From DASQEH01 sp035633755 (GTDB lineage: Bacteria > Actinomycetota > Actinomycetes > Propionibacteriales > Nocardioidaceae): DNA of 64,000 nucleotides. Positions within the stretch are counted from its first letter, which is position 1. Every line of letters starts with the position of its first letter. The stretch lies in the NCBI GenBank assembly GCA_035633755.1, contig DASQEH010000031.1, positions 42,473-106,472 of the forward strand. Reading direction: 5' to 3'. This document shows positions 8,801-15,828 of the stretch, piece after piece. The position numbers and the translations under genes were made by a program. The notes under the pieces are model-generated. The model was not told where the DNA came from, searched no databases, and was given only the letters and a program-made list of their open reading frames with translations.

Positions 8801-9714
8801 GCAAGCTTCCAGCCGCAGCCGCAGCCGCCTCCACCGACGTCTCGCCGTACGATCCACGGACGTTGGCGGCTTCGCAGTCGAAGGCCGCCGGACCTCCGGA
8901 GCCGGTGACAGCCGTTCAGCTCACGCTCGACCTTGACGACGTTCCGGCGCTGAGCGAGGCATCCGGGCTGCCGGAGATGTCGGGCGCCGAGCGGGTGCGC
9001 GCCGAGCTGGAGATCCTCGGCCTCGACGCCAGCTCCCATGTCGTGGACTTCTACGCCCCGATGCTCGAGCAGCTCCACACCACTCGGTCCCGTGACCTGT
9101 TACAGCAGCGCAGCAGGTCACAGCTGCTGGTGGCGGGGGTCAAGGTCGCCACCCAGACTCCGCCGATCCGGTCCGGCCGGCGGGTGATCTTCCTGACTCT
9201 CGACGACGGCTCGGGTCCGGTCGACGCGACCTTCTTCGAAGACGCCCAGGGCCCTTATGCCGCCACCGTGTTCCACTCCTGGCTGCTGGTGGTGCGAGGA
9301 GAGCTTCGTCGTACCGGCCCACGAGGGGTGTCCCTGCGGGCTCTCGGGTGCTGGGACCTGCTGGGACTGCATGCGATCTGGCAGTCCGACGGGATTGCCG
9401 GCGTCCACGACGCGATGGCTGCCGTCCCGCCCGGCTTCACCGCCGAGAGCGATGACAGCGCATTGCATGCTGCCGCCGAGAGCCAGTCGTCTCGACCGGT
9501 GATGGCACGCCCGCCGGTTCTTCCCAGTGGGCAGCCTGACGAGGATGATGCGGAGGACGCCGGCCCCACTGCCGGCGGGATGGGGCGTCGTCGGGTGCTG
9601 GTCCATCCCAGCGGGTTCAAGCAGTCGCCGTACTCCGATATCCGCCCGGCCGGTGAAGACTCCAAGACGGTCCCGCGGCGGCTGTGGCATCGCAGTCCCG
9701 GGAGTGCGGGATGA
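5854..9714 (+). CDS. dnaE2: Error-prone DNA polymerase III alpha subunit (DnaE2/ImuC)
   Basis: A C-family polymerase that carries out mutagenic translesion synthesis during the SOS response. It has an N-terminal PHP domain (HLHVASGYSLKYGASHPHQL), the palm with LPDIDIDVESARR (D452, D454, D456 as catalytic aspartates), the glycine-rich ARGSGAGSVVNYLLG upstream of it, an RHIAVHPCGVLLSD segment, fingers and beta-binding region, an HhH region around RSLTDLWQRAR, and a C-terminal OB fold (VIFLTLDDGSGPVDATFF). At 1286 residues it is longer than the usual 1050-1180; the extra length is a low-complexity linker (AQGSRKLPAAAAAASTDVSP) and a tail of about 95 residues. It follows the DUF6504 gene and the LexA box. 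No imuA' or imuB is visible. Confidence 0.95.
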   Translation: MDPFVHLHVASGYSLKYGASHPHQLVERAVDTEMDTLALTDRDGVYGAVRFAKACMQANIRPILGVDLAIEPFGSLVGPATRTGSSRSPARGGSYREPAGGALPRVTVLARGKAGWASVCRLISATHLRGERGVAVTTFDLVREHCAGAELVLLLGPASELGAAVTLRRNDLARQVLRRWQDSLGSASVVVEVVSLRVAGHGPGSSSHAARMAGVAAAAGLQVVLTNAVRYADRSDAPTVDILDAVRRLVPLDLRHLDRVNAEGFMKSGKEMADIADEICRFAGFDPREADRMLARTRAIADRCALDPRADLGLGEVHLPELEIAGGAELPGEVRGLSDRGAADDAARGNAVLRNRCEAAIGRRYAADQRHVVSSRLDDELTVITQMGYASYFLTVADVVDLIRDMGVRAAARGSGAGSVVNYLLGISGVDPIRYGLVMERFLSPLRQALPDIDIDVESARRIEVYERILERYSGSRCACVSMMDTYRVRHAIRDVGAALGMPVGEIDSIAKAFPHIRAKDARIALRELPELRASGLGEGRLDVLFRLVERLDGLPRHIAVHPCGVLLSDATLLDRTPVEASYLGFPMSQFDKDDVEDLGLLKLDVLGIRMQSAMAHALDEVKRVDGLAIDIDDEAQVPRDDPATYALIQSAKTLGCFQIESPGQRELVGKFAPETFDDIIIDISLFRPGPVKSDMVNPFLRARQGWSEPEYLHPSLVDTLAQTCGVVVFHEQVIAMIATLTGCTLAEADEARRALGDREGKGSIKVWFFPRALARGYSTDVAQRCWEVLEAFASFGFCKAHAAAFALPTFQSAWLKAHHPAAFLAGVLTHDPGMYPKRLILDDARQFGIRVLPLDVNASDDIYRVERVEAPDAAGTYGIRLSLTDVKGISDAEVARIVAARPFRSLTDLWQRARPSRPVAERLVLAGGLDSIYGIGSPVPVRRRGTVTRRDLLLQVSELDRWSRATDRAVRAASPRPAQGSRKLPAAAAAASTDVSPYDPRTLAASQSKAAGPPEPVTAVQLTLDLDDVPALSEASGLPEMSGAERVRAELEILGLDASSHVVDFYAPMLEQLHTTRSRDLLQQRSRSQLLVAGVKVATQTPPIRSGRRVIFLTLDDGSGPVDATFFEDAQGPYAATVFHSWLLVVRGELRRTGPRGVSLRALGCWDLLGLHAIWQSDGIAGVHDAMAAVPPGFTAESDDSALHAAAESQSSRPVMARPPVLPSGQPDEDDAEDAGPTAGGMGRRRVLVHPSGFKQSPYSDIRPAGEDSKTVPRRLWHRSPGSAG

Positions 9715-9807
9715 GCTCCGGTTCGATCGTGTCGTGCTTCGGTGAGGTGGCGGTGACGTCCAGCGGTCGCCGAGCCCGGGGGTGCGCCGTGCCGCCGGGG
9801 AACTCAC

Positions 9808-9813
9808 TAGGGT
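9808..9813 (+). promoter_or_regulatory. Possible -10 element (TAGGGT) for the methyltransferase gene
   Basis: TAGGGT lies 34 nt before the GTG at 9848, in the 133-base gap after dnaE2. Together with the strong Shine-Dalgarno site before that start, it suggests a separate short-leader promoter. No clear -35 is visible. Confidence 0.3.
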
Positions 9814-9847
9814 TGGCACAGCGAACGTCCGGCGGAGGAGGTCCACG

Positions 9848-10591
9848 GTGGAGCGTCGCAGTGCCATCCGCACGGCCGTGGTGTGGGATGCGTTGCAGCC
9901 GGTCCTGCACTCGCGCTCCCACGGCGTCGATGCCCCACGTCAGCATGTCGTCGATCTCGGCGGCGGCACGGGGAGGCTGGCCGTCCAGGTCGCCGGCCTC
10001 GGGCATCGAGTCACCGTGGTGGACCCCAGTCCCGATGCGCTCGCCTCGCTCGAGCGGCGAGTCGGTGAGGTCGGCCTCGACGAGTCGGTGCGGGGGGTGC
10101 TCGGTGACGCCAGTGACCTGCTGGATGTCGTCGGACCAGGCAGCGCCGATGTGGTCATCTGCCATGGAGTTCTCGAAGTGGTCGACTCGCCGATCCAGGC
10201 ACTCGAGGCTGCCGCCGCGGTCCTGGTCGGCAACGGGACGCTGTCCGTACTCGCCGCACAGCGATCGGCAGCGGTGTTCACCCGGGCGCTCGCCGGTCAT
10301 CTGGCCGAAGCCCATGCCTTGCTCGACGAGCCGGGGAACAACTGGGATACGTCTGATCCCCTCCCGCGGCGGTTCTCACAGGAGGAGCTGCGTGAGCTGG
10401 TCCGTCGAGCCGGGTTCACCGTCACCGCGGTACGAGGGATCCGGGTCTTCACCGACCACATCAGCAGCACACTCGTCGACGCCGAGTCGGGGGCCGCAGA
10501 CGAGCTCCAGGCTCTGGAGTCCGCAGTGGCCACCTCTGCGGACTTCATGGCGATGGCCACGCAGCTCCACCTGCTGGCCACCGTCGACTAA
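9848..10591 (+). CDS. Class I SAM-dependent methyltransferase
   Basis: A 247-residue protein. Motif I is VVDLGGGTGRLAVQVAGLG, followed by the acidic motif II end VTVVDPSPDAL, then GDASDL and SADVVICHGVLEVVDSP (motifs III-IV), i.e. the Methyltransf_11/25 fold binding S-adenosylmethionine. The C-terminal part has PRRFSQEELRELVRRAGF, common in small-molecule and tRNA-type methyltransferases. The GTG at 9848 is set by a near-perfect GGAGGAGGT at 9834-9842, 5 nt upstream. It lies between dnaE2 and dinB on the same strand; functional linkage to them is not evident. The substrate is unknown. Confidence 0.75.
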   Translation: MERRSAIRTAVVWDALQPVLHSRSHGVDAPRQHVVDLGGGTGRLAVQVAGLGHRVTVVDPSPDALASLERRVGEVGLDESVRGVLGDASDLLDVVGPGSADVVICHGVLEVVDSPIQALEAAAAVLVGNGTLSVLAAQRSAAVFTRALAGHLAEAHALLDEPGNNWDTSDPLPRRFSQEELRELVRRAGFTVTAVRGIRVFTDHISSTLVDAESGAADELQALESAVATSADFMAMATQLHLLATVD

Positions 10592-10728
10592 GGCCGCCGG
10601 CCACCCGGTGAACCGAGAGGCCGTCGGCCATCGGGGCGAGTCCTGGCAGTCGTGCGGTCACCCGGTGGGCCTCGTTCCTGTCCGGCGCCCGGTAGACCAT
10701 GTCCCTGCGGGTCACCGTGGGAGGCACC

Positions 10729-11931
10729 ATGACAGGTGATGACACCGGCTGCACGGTGATCCATGTCGACATGGACGCCTTCTTCGCTGCTGTCGCGATC
10801 CGTGACCGGCCGGAGGTGCACGACCTCCCCGTGATCATCGGAGGCGGCAACCGGGGCGTCGTCTTGTCGGCAACGTACGCCGCCCGAGTGTTCGGAGTCC
10901 GCTCAGCCATGCCGATGACTCGGGCGCGACGGCTGTGTCCGCAGGCCGTCGTCATCGCACCCGACTATGACCAGATCAGCGCCGTGTCGTCAGCCGTCAT
11001 GGAGACGTTTCGCAGCGTGACACCTCGCGTCGAGCCCTTGTCGATGGATGAGGCGTTCCTGGACGTGTCCGGGTCGTTGCGCCGCTTCCGTTCCCCTGTC
11101 CAGATCGGGGAGTACCTGCGGGCCAGGATCGCCGACGAGCAGCGGATCACCTGCTCGGTCGGAGTCGCTCCCACGACCCAGTTGGCCAAGCTGGCGTCAC
11201 GCCGCGCCAAACCCGACGGTCTCGTCGTCGTCCCCAAGGACCAGGTCACGGCGTTCCTGCATCCTCTCGACGTCGAGCAGCTGTGGGGAGTCGGCGACAA
11301 GACCGCCGAGCGACTACGCCAGCTCGGACTCCGCACCGTCGGCGATCTCGCGCATATCGAGGCCAGCGTCCTGCAGCGCGCCCTAGGGCCGGCGGCGGGG
11401 AGCCGGTTGCACGCGATGGCATGGGGGGAGGACGACCGAAGGGTCACTGCTCGACGCGGCCATGACGAACCTGAGCACAGCATCGGCTCCGACGAGACGT
11501 TTCGCCGTGACACCGACGACCCGGCGGTCGTCCTGCGGGAGCTGTTGCGGTTGTCGACCAAGGTCGCCGCACGGATGCGATCGGCCGGGGTGTGCGGCCG
11601 TACGGTCACCCTCAAAGTGAGGTTCTCCGACTTCACCACGATCACGCGATCTCGTACGTTGCGAGACACCACCAACGTGACGCCGCAGATCTACTCGACG
11701 GCGTGCGACCTGTTCGTCGGGCTCGGTCTCGAGCGGGCCCGCATCCGACTGGTCGGGGTACGGGTGGAGAACCTCGTCGATGCAGCACGCGCCACCCGGC
11801 AGCTGGTGCTGGGCGAGCGGCCACACGGGTGGGAGGACGCCGAGAAGGCCGTCGACCGCGCCGTCAGCCGGTTCGGGAACTACGCGGTCCGGCCTGCCAC
11901 GTTGCTCGAGACCAGCCCGCGCCACTCCTAG
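10729..11931 (+). CDS. dinB: DNA polymerase IV (Y-family, DinB)
   Basis: A translesion polymerase of 400 residues. The palm has VIHVDMDAFFAAV (D14) and SMDEAFLDVSG (D107, E108), so all three catalytic carboxylates are present and this is not the inactive ImuB relative. Fingers include GVVLSATYAARVFGVRSAMP, the thumb HhH is GVGDKTAERLRQLGLRTVGDL, and the little finger carries CGRTVTLKVRFSDFTTITRS. The ATG at 10729 has GGGAGG five bases upstream (10719-10724); an ATG at 10699 is less well placed. No obvious QxxLF beta-clamp peptide is seen at the C-terminus. It is separated from dnaE2 by a methyltransferase gene and no LexA box is visible immediately upstream. Confidence 0.93.
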   Translation: MTGDDTGCTVIHVDMDAFFAAVAIRDRPEVHDLPVIIGGGNRGVVLSATYAARVFGVRSAMPMTRARRLCPQAVVIAPDYDQISAVSSAVMETFRSVTPRVEPLSMDEAFLDVSGSLRRFRSPVQIGEYLRARIADEQRITCSVGVAPTTQLAKLASRRAKPDGLVVVPKDQVTAFLHPLDVEQLWGVGDKTAERLRQLGLRTVGDLAHIEASVLQRALGPAAGSRLHAMAWGEDDRRVTARRGHDEPEHSIGSDETFRRDTDDPAVVLRELLRLSTKVAARMRSAGVCGRTVTLKVRFSDFTTITRSRTLRDTTNVTPQIYSTACDLFVGLGLERARIRLVGVRVENLVDAARATRQLVLGERPHGWEDAEKAVDRAVSRFGNYAVRPATLLETSPRHS

Positions 11932-11958
11932 CCAGAGCGACGCTGACAGCGCAGGCGA

Positions 11959-12735
11959 TCAGTCCCAGGCGCCGTACACAGAGACGGCGAGTCGCTTGGT
12001 CGAGGTGATCTTCCACAGTTGACGTGCGTCTTCGATGTACATGTTGACGCACCCGTGACTGTGGTCGTAGAACGGATCGACCATGAACGGCGAGCCGTGG
12101 AAAGCCTGTCCGCCGTTGAAGAACTGCGAGTACGGCATCGCGCTGCCGTACAGGCTCGACACATGGTCGATGTTGCGGTAGTAGACCTGGTGGTTTCCTA
12201 CCCGAGTCTCGTAGCCGATCGCGCCGCCACGCACGAGCCACGCGTTGCGCAAGTCGCCGCTGTGCCACAGCGTCACCTGGTGCATGGAGCGGTCATAGCA
12301 GGCGTGCCAACCCTTGGACTTGCAGCGTTGGGGGATCGCCTGCCGATGCCGGATGGTGTCGTGGATCAGGTGGGCCCATGTCTTGTGGTTGGCGACGCCG
12401 GTCACCCGCAGCCCTTCGCGCTTCTGGAACCGCTTCACGGCTTGCCTGGTGATCGGCCCGAAGTTCCCTGTGACCCCGACATGGAAGGTCCCAGCCCAGC
12501 TCAACCTGTACTGAAGCTCCCGCACGTGGTCGATGCTCCTCGGCGAGGAGTCCGAGTCGCCGTAACGCGTGATCTCACGGGCGAATTTCTGGCGCATGCT
12601 GAACCCACGAGGGGCCTGCACCTGCGCCGACATCGTGACAGTGCCGGACGAGGCCGTCGAGGCTGCCGCAGCAACCGGAGTACCCAAGCCTCCCAGCAAA
12701 GCCAACACTGCGATCAACCCGAGTAGCTTCTTCAC
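11959..12735 (-). CDS. Secreted L,D-transpeptidase with peptidoglycan-binding domain
   Basis: A 258-residue exported enzyme that forms or exchanges peptidoglycan cross-links at the DAP side chain. The signal peptide is VKKLLGLIAVLALLGGLGTPVAAAA. Residues about 60-110 form a PG_binding_1 repeat (VTGNFGPITRQAVKRFQKRE). The C-terminal YkuD domain ends in HGSPFMVDPFYDHSHGCVNM, with catalytic C229 and the SHGCVN signature. The GTG at 12735 was chosen because it starts the signal peptide and follows AGGACAGGG; a GTG at 12759 would add eight residues. It is convergent with dinB (27 bp apart). Confidence 0.87.
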   Translation of the reverse strand: MKKLLGLIAVLALLGGLGTPVAAAASTASSGTVTMSAQVQAPRGFSMRQKFAREITRYGDSDSSPRSIDHVRELQYRLSWAGTFHVGVTGNFGPITRQAVKRFQKREGLRVTGVANHKTWAHLIHDTIRHRQAIPQRCKSKGWHACYDRSMHQVTLWHSGDLRNAWLVRGGAIGYETRVGNHQVYYRNIDHVSSLYGSAMPYSQFFNGGQAFHGSPFMVDPFYDHSHGCVNMYIEDARQLWKITSTKRLAVSVYGAWD

Positions 12736-12787
12736 GTTTCCCTGTCCTTCATCGTGCACGACCGGTGCCCATCCATGAGCCAGGCAC

Positions 12788-12793
12788 AGTATA
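12788..12793 (-). promoter_or_regulatory. -10 element (TATACT) for the L,D-transpeptidase gene
   Basis: TATACT on the minus strand lies 52 nt before the chosen GTG. It is flanked by short dyads (GCACA/TGTGC and GGTCACC/GGTGACC). No clear -35 is visible, and no conserved riboswitch core was recognised in this leader. Confidence 0.4.
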
Positions 12794-12903
12794 GGTGACC
12801 TTGTGCTAGCGCTGAGTTAGGACGGCGAAACCCGAATGCCGGCCTTGATCACCGCTTCGGCGAGGTGGCGTCGGCCCCTCGGCGTCCCTGCTGCCACGAA
12901 TTT

Positions 12904-12943
12904 GAAACCTTGGGTTTCCTCGGTTTGGAGGCGTGCTTAGACT
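12904..12943 (+). promoter_or_regulatory. Palindrome plus -10 element upstream of the DUF3040 gene
   Basis: A dyad GAAACC-TTG-GGTTTC (12904-12918) lies 19 bp upstream of TAGACT (12938-12943). TAGACT is 5 nt before an ATG (12949) and 44 nt before the preferred GTG (12988). The dyad is where an activator or repressor would sit; its binding protein is unknown. Confidence 0.4.
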
Positions 12944-12987
12944 GACAGATGAGGACCCCGACTCACCCTCGTCGGCTGGAGGATATG

Positions 12988-13407
12988 GTGCCGCTCTCCG
13001 AAGAAGAGCAGCGTCTGCTTGAGCAGATGGAAGAAGCCCTCGCGGCTGAAGACCCGAAATTCGTCTCAGCGCTGCGCGGATCTTCGACGCGCTCCCGGCA
13101 TAAAAAGCTGACGGTCCTCGGTTGTCTGGCTTTTGTCGTCGGCGTTGCGGTGCTCATGACCGGTGCGGTCCTTGCCGGACGTCCAGAAGGCGGAGGCACC
13201 GGGATTCCGGTCGCGGTCATCGGTTTCATCCTGATGCTCGGTGGGGCCTATCTGGCGCTTACCCACGTGAGGCAGGTCGGAGCAGCTGAGGCGCCCGACA
13301 ACGTGCACCCCATCAGCAAGGCGAAGAACCGCGCGACCACTCCGCGGCAGTCCGGCTTCATGAACCGGATGGAAGACCGCTGGCGCCGTCGCCGCGACGA
13401 GTACTGA
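12988..13407 (+). CDS. DUF3040 family membrane protein
   Basis: A 139-residue protein. The N-terminus VPLSEEEQRLLEQMEEALAAEDPKF is the DUF3040 signature. Two membrane helices follow (VLGCLAFVVGVAVLMTGAVLA and IPVAVIGFILMLGGAYLAL), then a basic tail (RMEDRWRRRRDEY). The GTG at 12988 has GGAGG at 12978-12982 with 5-nt spacing and matches the family start; ATG 12949 would be a leaderless alternative adding 13 residues. DUF3040 genes commonly sit just before mraZ in actinobacteria, as here. Function is unknown. Confidence 0.85.
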   Translation: MPLSEEEQRLLEQMEEALAAEDPKFVSALRGSSTRSRHKKLTVLGCLAFVVGVAVLMTGAVLAGRPEGGGTGIPVAVIGFILMLGGAYLALTHVRQVGAAEAPDNVHPISKAKNRATTPRQSGFMNRMEDRWRRRRDEY

Positions 13408-13477
13408 GGCGCGTCGCCGCGTTCAGCGACCTCACCGCGACGAGTACTGAGGCGGGTCGCCGCGCTCAGTGACCTCA
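13392..13477. repeat. 43-bp tandem duplication at convergent gene ends
   Basis: Two adjacent 43-bp copies (13392-13434 and 13435-13477) differ at three positions. Copy 1 spans the DUF3040 stop codon, and copy 2 repeats it and ends exactly at the stop of the transglutaminase gene. Each copy can fold into a short hairpin (GTCGC/GCGAC in the first, GGTC/GACC in the second), so the pair could act as a bidirectional terminator. Confidence 0.8.
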
Positions 13478-15814
13478 CCGGGACGTGCTGGCTCCATCGC
13501 TGGCGGGAGCCGGTCGCTGGAGTCGGTCACGCATCCGATCCCAGCCGTTTCGCAGGTCCGGGAGGAGACTGGCCGGGAGCAGCAGTGCCTTGACGCGCCT
13601 GGTCCGGCTGACCCCCGAGGACAAGGCGGCAGCCACGTCGCGGACATCGGTTGCCGGGGAGCTGCCGTCGAGGGGACCCTCAGCGTAGCGAGCCCGTTCC
13701 ACGCTGAGCGCCAGGCGACGCAGGGCGGCCCGGCCGGAGGGGTCGGCGTCCAGATGGGGAGCGATCGAGCGTTCTCGGGCTCGAGGGGTCATCGAGCCGG
13801 TCCACGGGATCCCGAGGTCCACCATGGAGTCCCTCAGCTCGATCCAGGCGGCCTCAGCCGACGAGGCAGCGTCGATCGGGCGCGTCAGCCGGGCATGCCT
13901 GACGCCCCGACGAAGCAACCATGGCGCTGCGGCCAGGAGGAGCAGGCCGAGCAGGACCAGCCATCCTCTCGACGGAAGCCCGTTGCCGCCGCCTCCGGAG
14001 CTGGCCGAGTTCCCGCCCACGGGAGCCGCGCTCGACGTGACAGCGTCTGGGTCGCGGCCGAGGGTTGGATCGTTGGCTGCCGATGAGGCCGGCGCCGTTG
14101 AGACTGCGGCGGTGTTCTCGGCTCGCTGGGCGTAGTCAGGGAAGGGCGCGTTGACGCCAGGCGTGGGCTCGAACCGCACCCACCCCAGCCCTTCGAAATA
14201 GAGCTCGGGCCACGAGTGCACGTTGTCGGAGGTGAACACGTAGTTGTCCTCGGACTGGAGGCGCTCGCTCTTCAGGAAACCCACGACGACTCGCGAGGGA
14301 ATCCCGAGGGTCCGCGCCATCATCGCCATGGTGGCGGCGAAGTGTTGGCAGAACCCGGCACGCACCTCCAGGAAGTCCTTCATCGCGTCGTAGCCGTAGC
14401 CGTAGCCCGTATCGAGGTCGTAGGTGAACCTGTCGAGGTCCCGGAAGTAGCTCTGCAGCAGGACTGCCTGCTCGTATGGCGACTGCGCCGCAGCCGTGAC
14501 CTCGCGGGCGGTCTCTTCGACGATGGCGGGCACGCCGGCCGGGACCTCGCCGTAGCGGTTGGCGATGTCCGCAGGCACCTGTCCGCTGGACCGAAGCTGT
14601 TCTGGAGTCGGTTGCAGGGCGACGTAGTCCACCTCATAGGGCGGCAGTGAGTCGGTCGCCGAACGAGTACGTACGGTAACCGTCTGGTCGTCGACGACGT
14701 AGGCGAAATCCTCACCGGCACCGACGAAGTTGGCGGCGAACGGGACCGGTAGCCAGGCGCTGTCGGAGGGGAAGTCGTCGGCCAGGGTGATCTGCATACC
14801 GTGCTGCACCATCGCCACGTCTCGGCTGAGGCCGGTCGGCCCCGGGAGCGTGTTGCGCAGGTCGGTGGTCTCGTCGAACACGACGGGATCGGCGGACCAG
14901 GCATTCTCGCCCGGCCGGTTCAGGACGGTCATCCGCAGGTACTCCGGCGAGATCTCCGAGGACACCGCGAGCAGGTCGACCGGGTCGTTGCGTTGCAGGC
15001 TCTCGGCGAGGCTCACCATCGGGTCCCCGAAGCTCACGGTGGACCCGCCGTCGCCGCCCAGGCCGGGGTTGCGGTTGCGGTCGAGGATGGACGACGACAA
15101 GGACGGGACGAACAACGGCACGATGAGCGCTGTCGACAGTGCGATGAAGCTGATCCGCCGTCCGGAGTTGCGCAGCGAGGCGAGATCGACGGCGCGTGCG
15201 GGTTCGGTCGGGGTGCGGGTGATGAGGCGGCCCCACGAGGCGAGGCGCAGACGTTCGTCGGCCATCAAGGTGGCGAGGAAGCACGCAGCCCCGGGAAGGA
15301 AGGCGAACCACGGGAGTCCTTCGGGGAGGGCAGCGACGGGCACGGTGTACAGGGCCAGGAGCGGCAGCCCGGCCAGAGGTACTCTCGCCAGCCCGACGGC
15401 GAGCAGGTCGACGAGGGCTGCTACCACTGCGACGAAGAACACGACCATCAACAGCAGGCCGCTGTCTCGAGGTGCCGGTGCGGCGTAGTCCTGGGAGACC
15501 TGAACCCCCGTGCGCAGCAGGTCCTGCAGCCCCACCACGGTCTTGTCGGTCGGCACCACCCCGTATCGCAGTGAGGTGCCGAAGGCCAGCAGGAGCGCCT
15601 GGACGAGGACCGTCAGCTGCGCGACGAAGACGAGCAGAGCCGGGACACGGAACCGGCGAAGCGCGACTCCGGTAGCGACAACCAGCCCAGCGAAGATGGC
15701 CCCCACCACCAGGTATCGCCGGTCGCTGAGTGCGGGGACGAAGCTGAGCGAGGTGGCAACTGTCGTCAGCCACCCAAGGAACGCAACTCGATGCCGCTGC
15801 AGCACAGGTCCCAT
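13475..15814 (-). CDS. TgpA-type transglutaminase-like membrane protein
   Basis: A 779-residue protein with about six N-terminal membrane helices, a periplasm-facing transglutaminase-like core, one more helix (RGWLVLLGLLLLAAAPWLL) and a cytoplasmic DUF4129-type tail. The core has the papain-like triad: catalytic Cys in GFCQHFAATMAMMARTLGIP, His in NVHSWPELYFEGLGW and Asp/Glu region FEPTPGV. ATG 15814 was chosen; the TTG at 15832 would overlap the DUF58 stop and is an alternative. It forms an operon with moxR and the DUF58 gene, the standard triad placed before mraZ in actinobacteria. The substrate is unknown. Confidence 0.88.
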   Translation of the reverse strand: MGPVLQRHRVAFLGWLTTVATSLSFVPALSDRRYLVVGAIFAGLVVATGVALRRFRVPALLVFVAQLTVLVQALLLAFGTSLRYGVVPTDKTVVGLQDLLRTGVQVSQDYAAPAPRDSGLLLMVVFFVAVVAALVDLLAVGLARVPLAGLPLLALYTVPVAALPEGLPWFAFLPGAACFLATLMADERLRLASWGRLITRTPTEPARAVDLASLRNSGRRISFIALSTALIVPLFVPSLSSSILDRNRNPGLGGDGGSTVSFGDPMVSLAESLQRNDPVDLLAVSSEISPEYLRMTVLNRPGENAWSADPVVFDETTDLRNTLPGPTGLSRDVAMVQHGMQITLADDFPSDSAWLPVPFAANFVGAGEDFAYVVDDQTVTVRTRSATDSLPPYEVDYVALQPTPEQLRSSGQVPADIANRYGEVPAGVPAIVEETAREVTAAAQSPYEQAVLLQSYFRDLDRFTYDLDTGYGYGYDAMKDFLEVRAGFCQHFAATMAMMARTLGIPSRVVVGFLKSERLQSEDNYVFTSDNVHSWPELYFEGLGWVRFEPTPGVNAPFPDYAQRAENTAAVSTAPASSAANDPTLGRDPDAVTSSAAPVGGNSASSGGGGNGLPSRGWLVLLGLLLLAAAPWLLRRGVRHARLTRPIDAASSAEAAWIELRDSMVDLGIPWTGSMTPRARERSIAPHLDADPSGRAALRRLALSVERARYAEGPLDGSSPATDVRDVAAALSSGVSRTRRVKALLLPASLLPDLRNGWDRMRDRLQRPAPASDGASTSR

Positions 15815-15828
15815 TCTGCCGTCCCCGT

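Noticed and set aside
12817..12897. 26-residue minus-strand frame upstream of the L,D-transpeptidase gene
   Set aside because: The peptide looks protein-like (RRHLAEAVIKAGI), but it is very short, has no ribosome site and would sit in a promoter region; a gene remnant cannot be shown.
12736..12948. Possible ydaO-type riboswitch before the L,D-transpeptidase gene
   Set aside because: Such leaders are common for wall hydrolases in actinobacteria, but the conserved core could not be found and the leader after the TATACT -10 is only about 45 nt.
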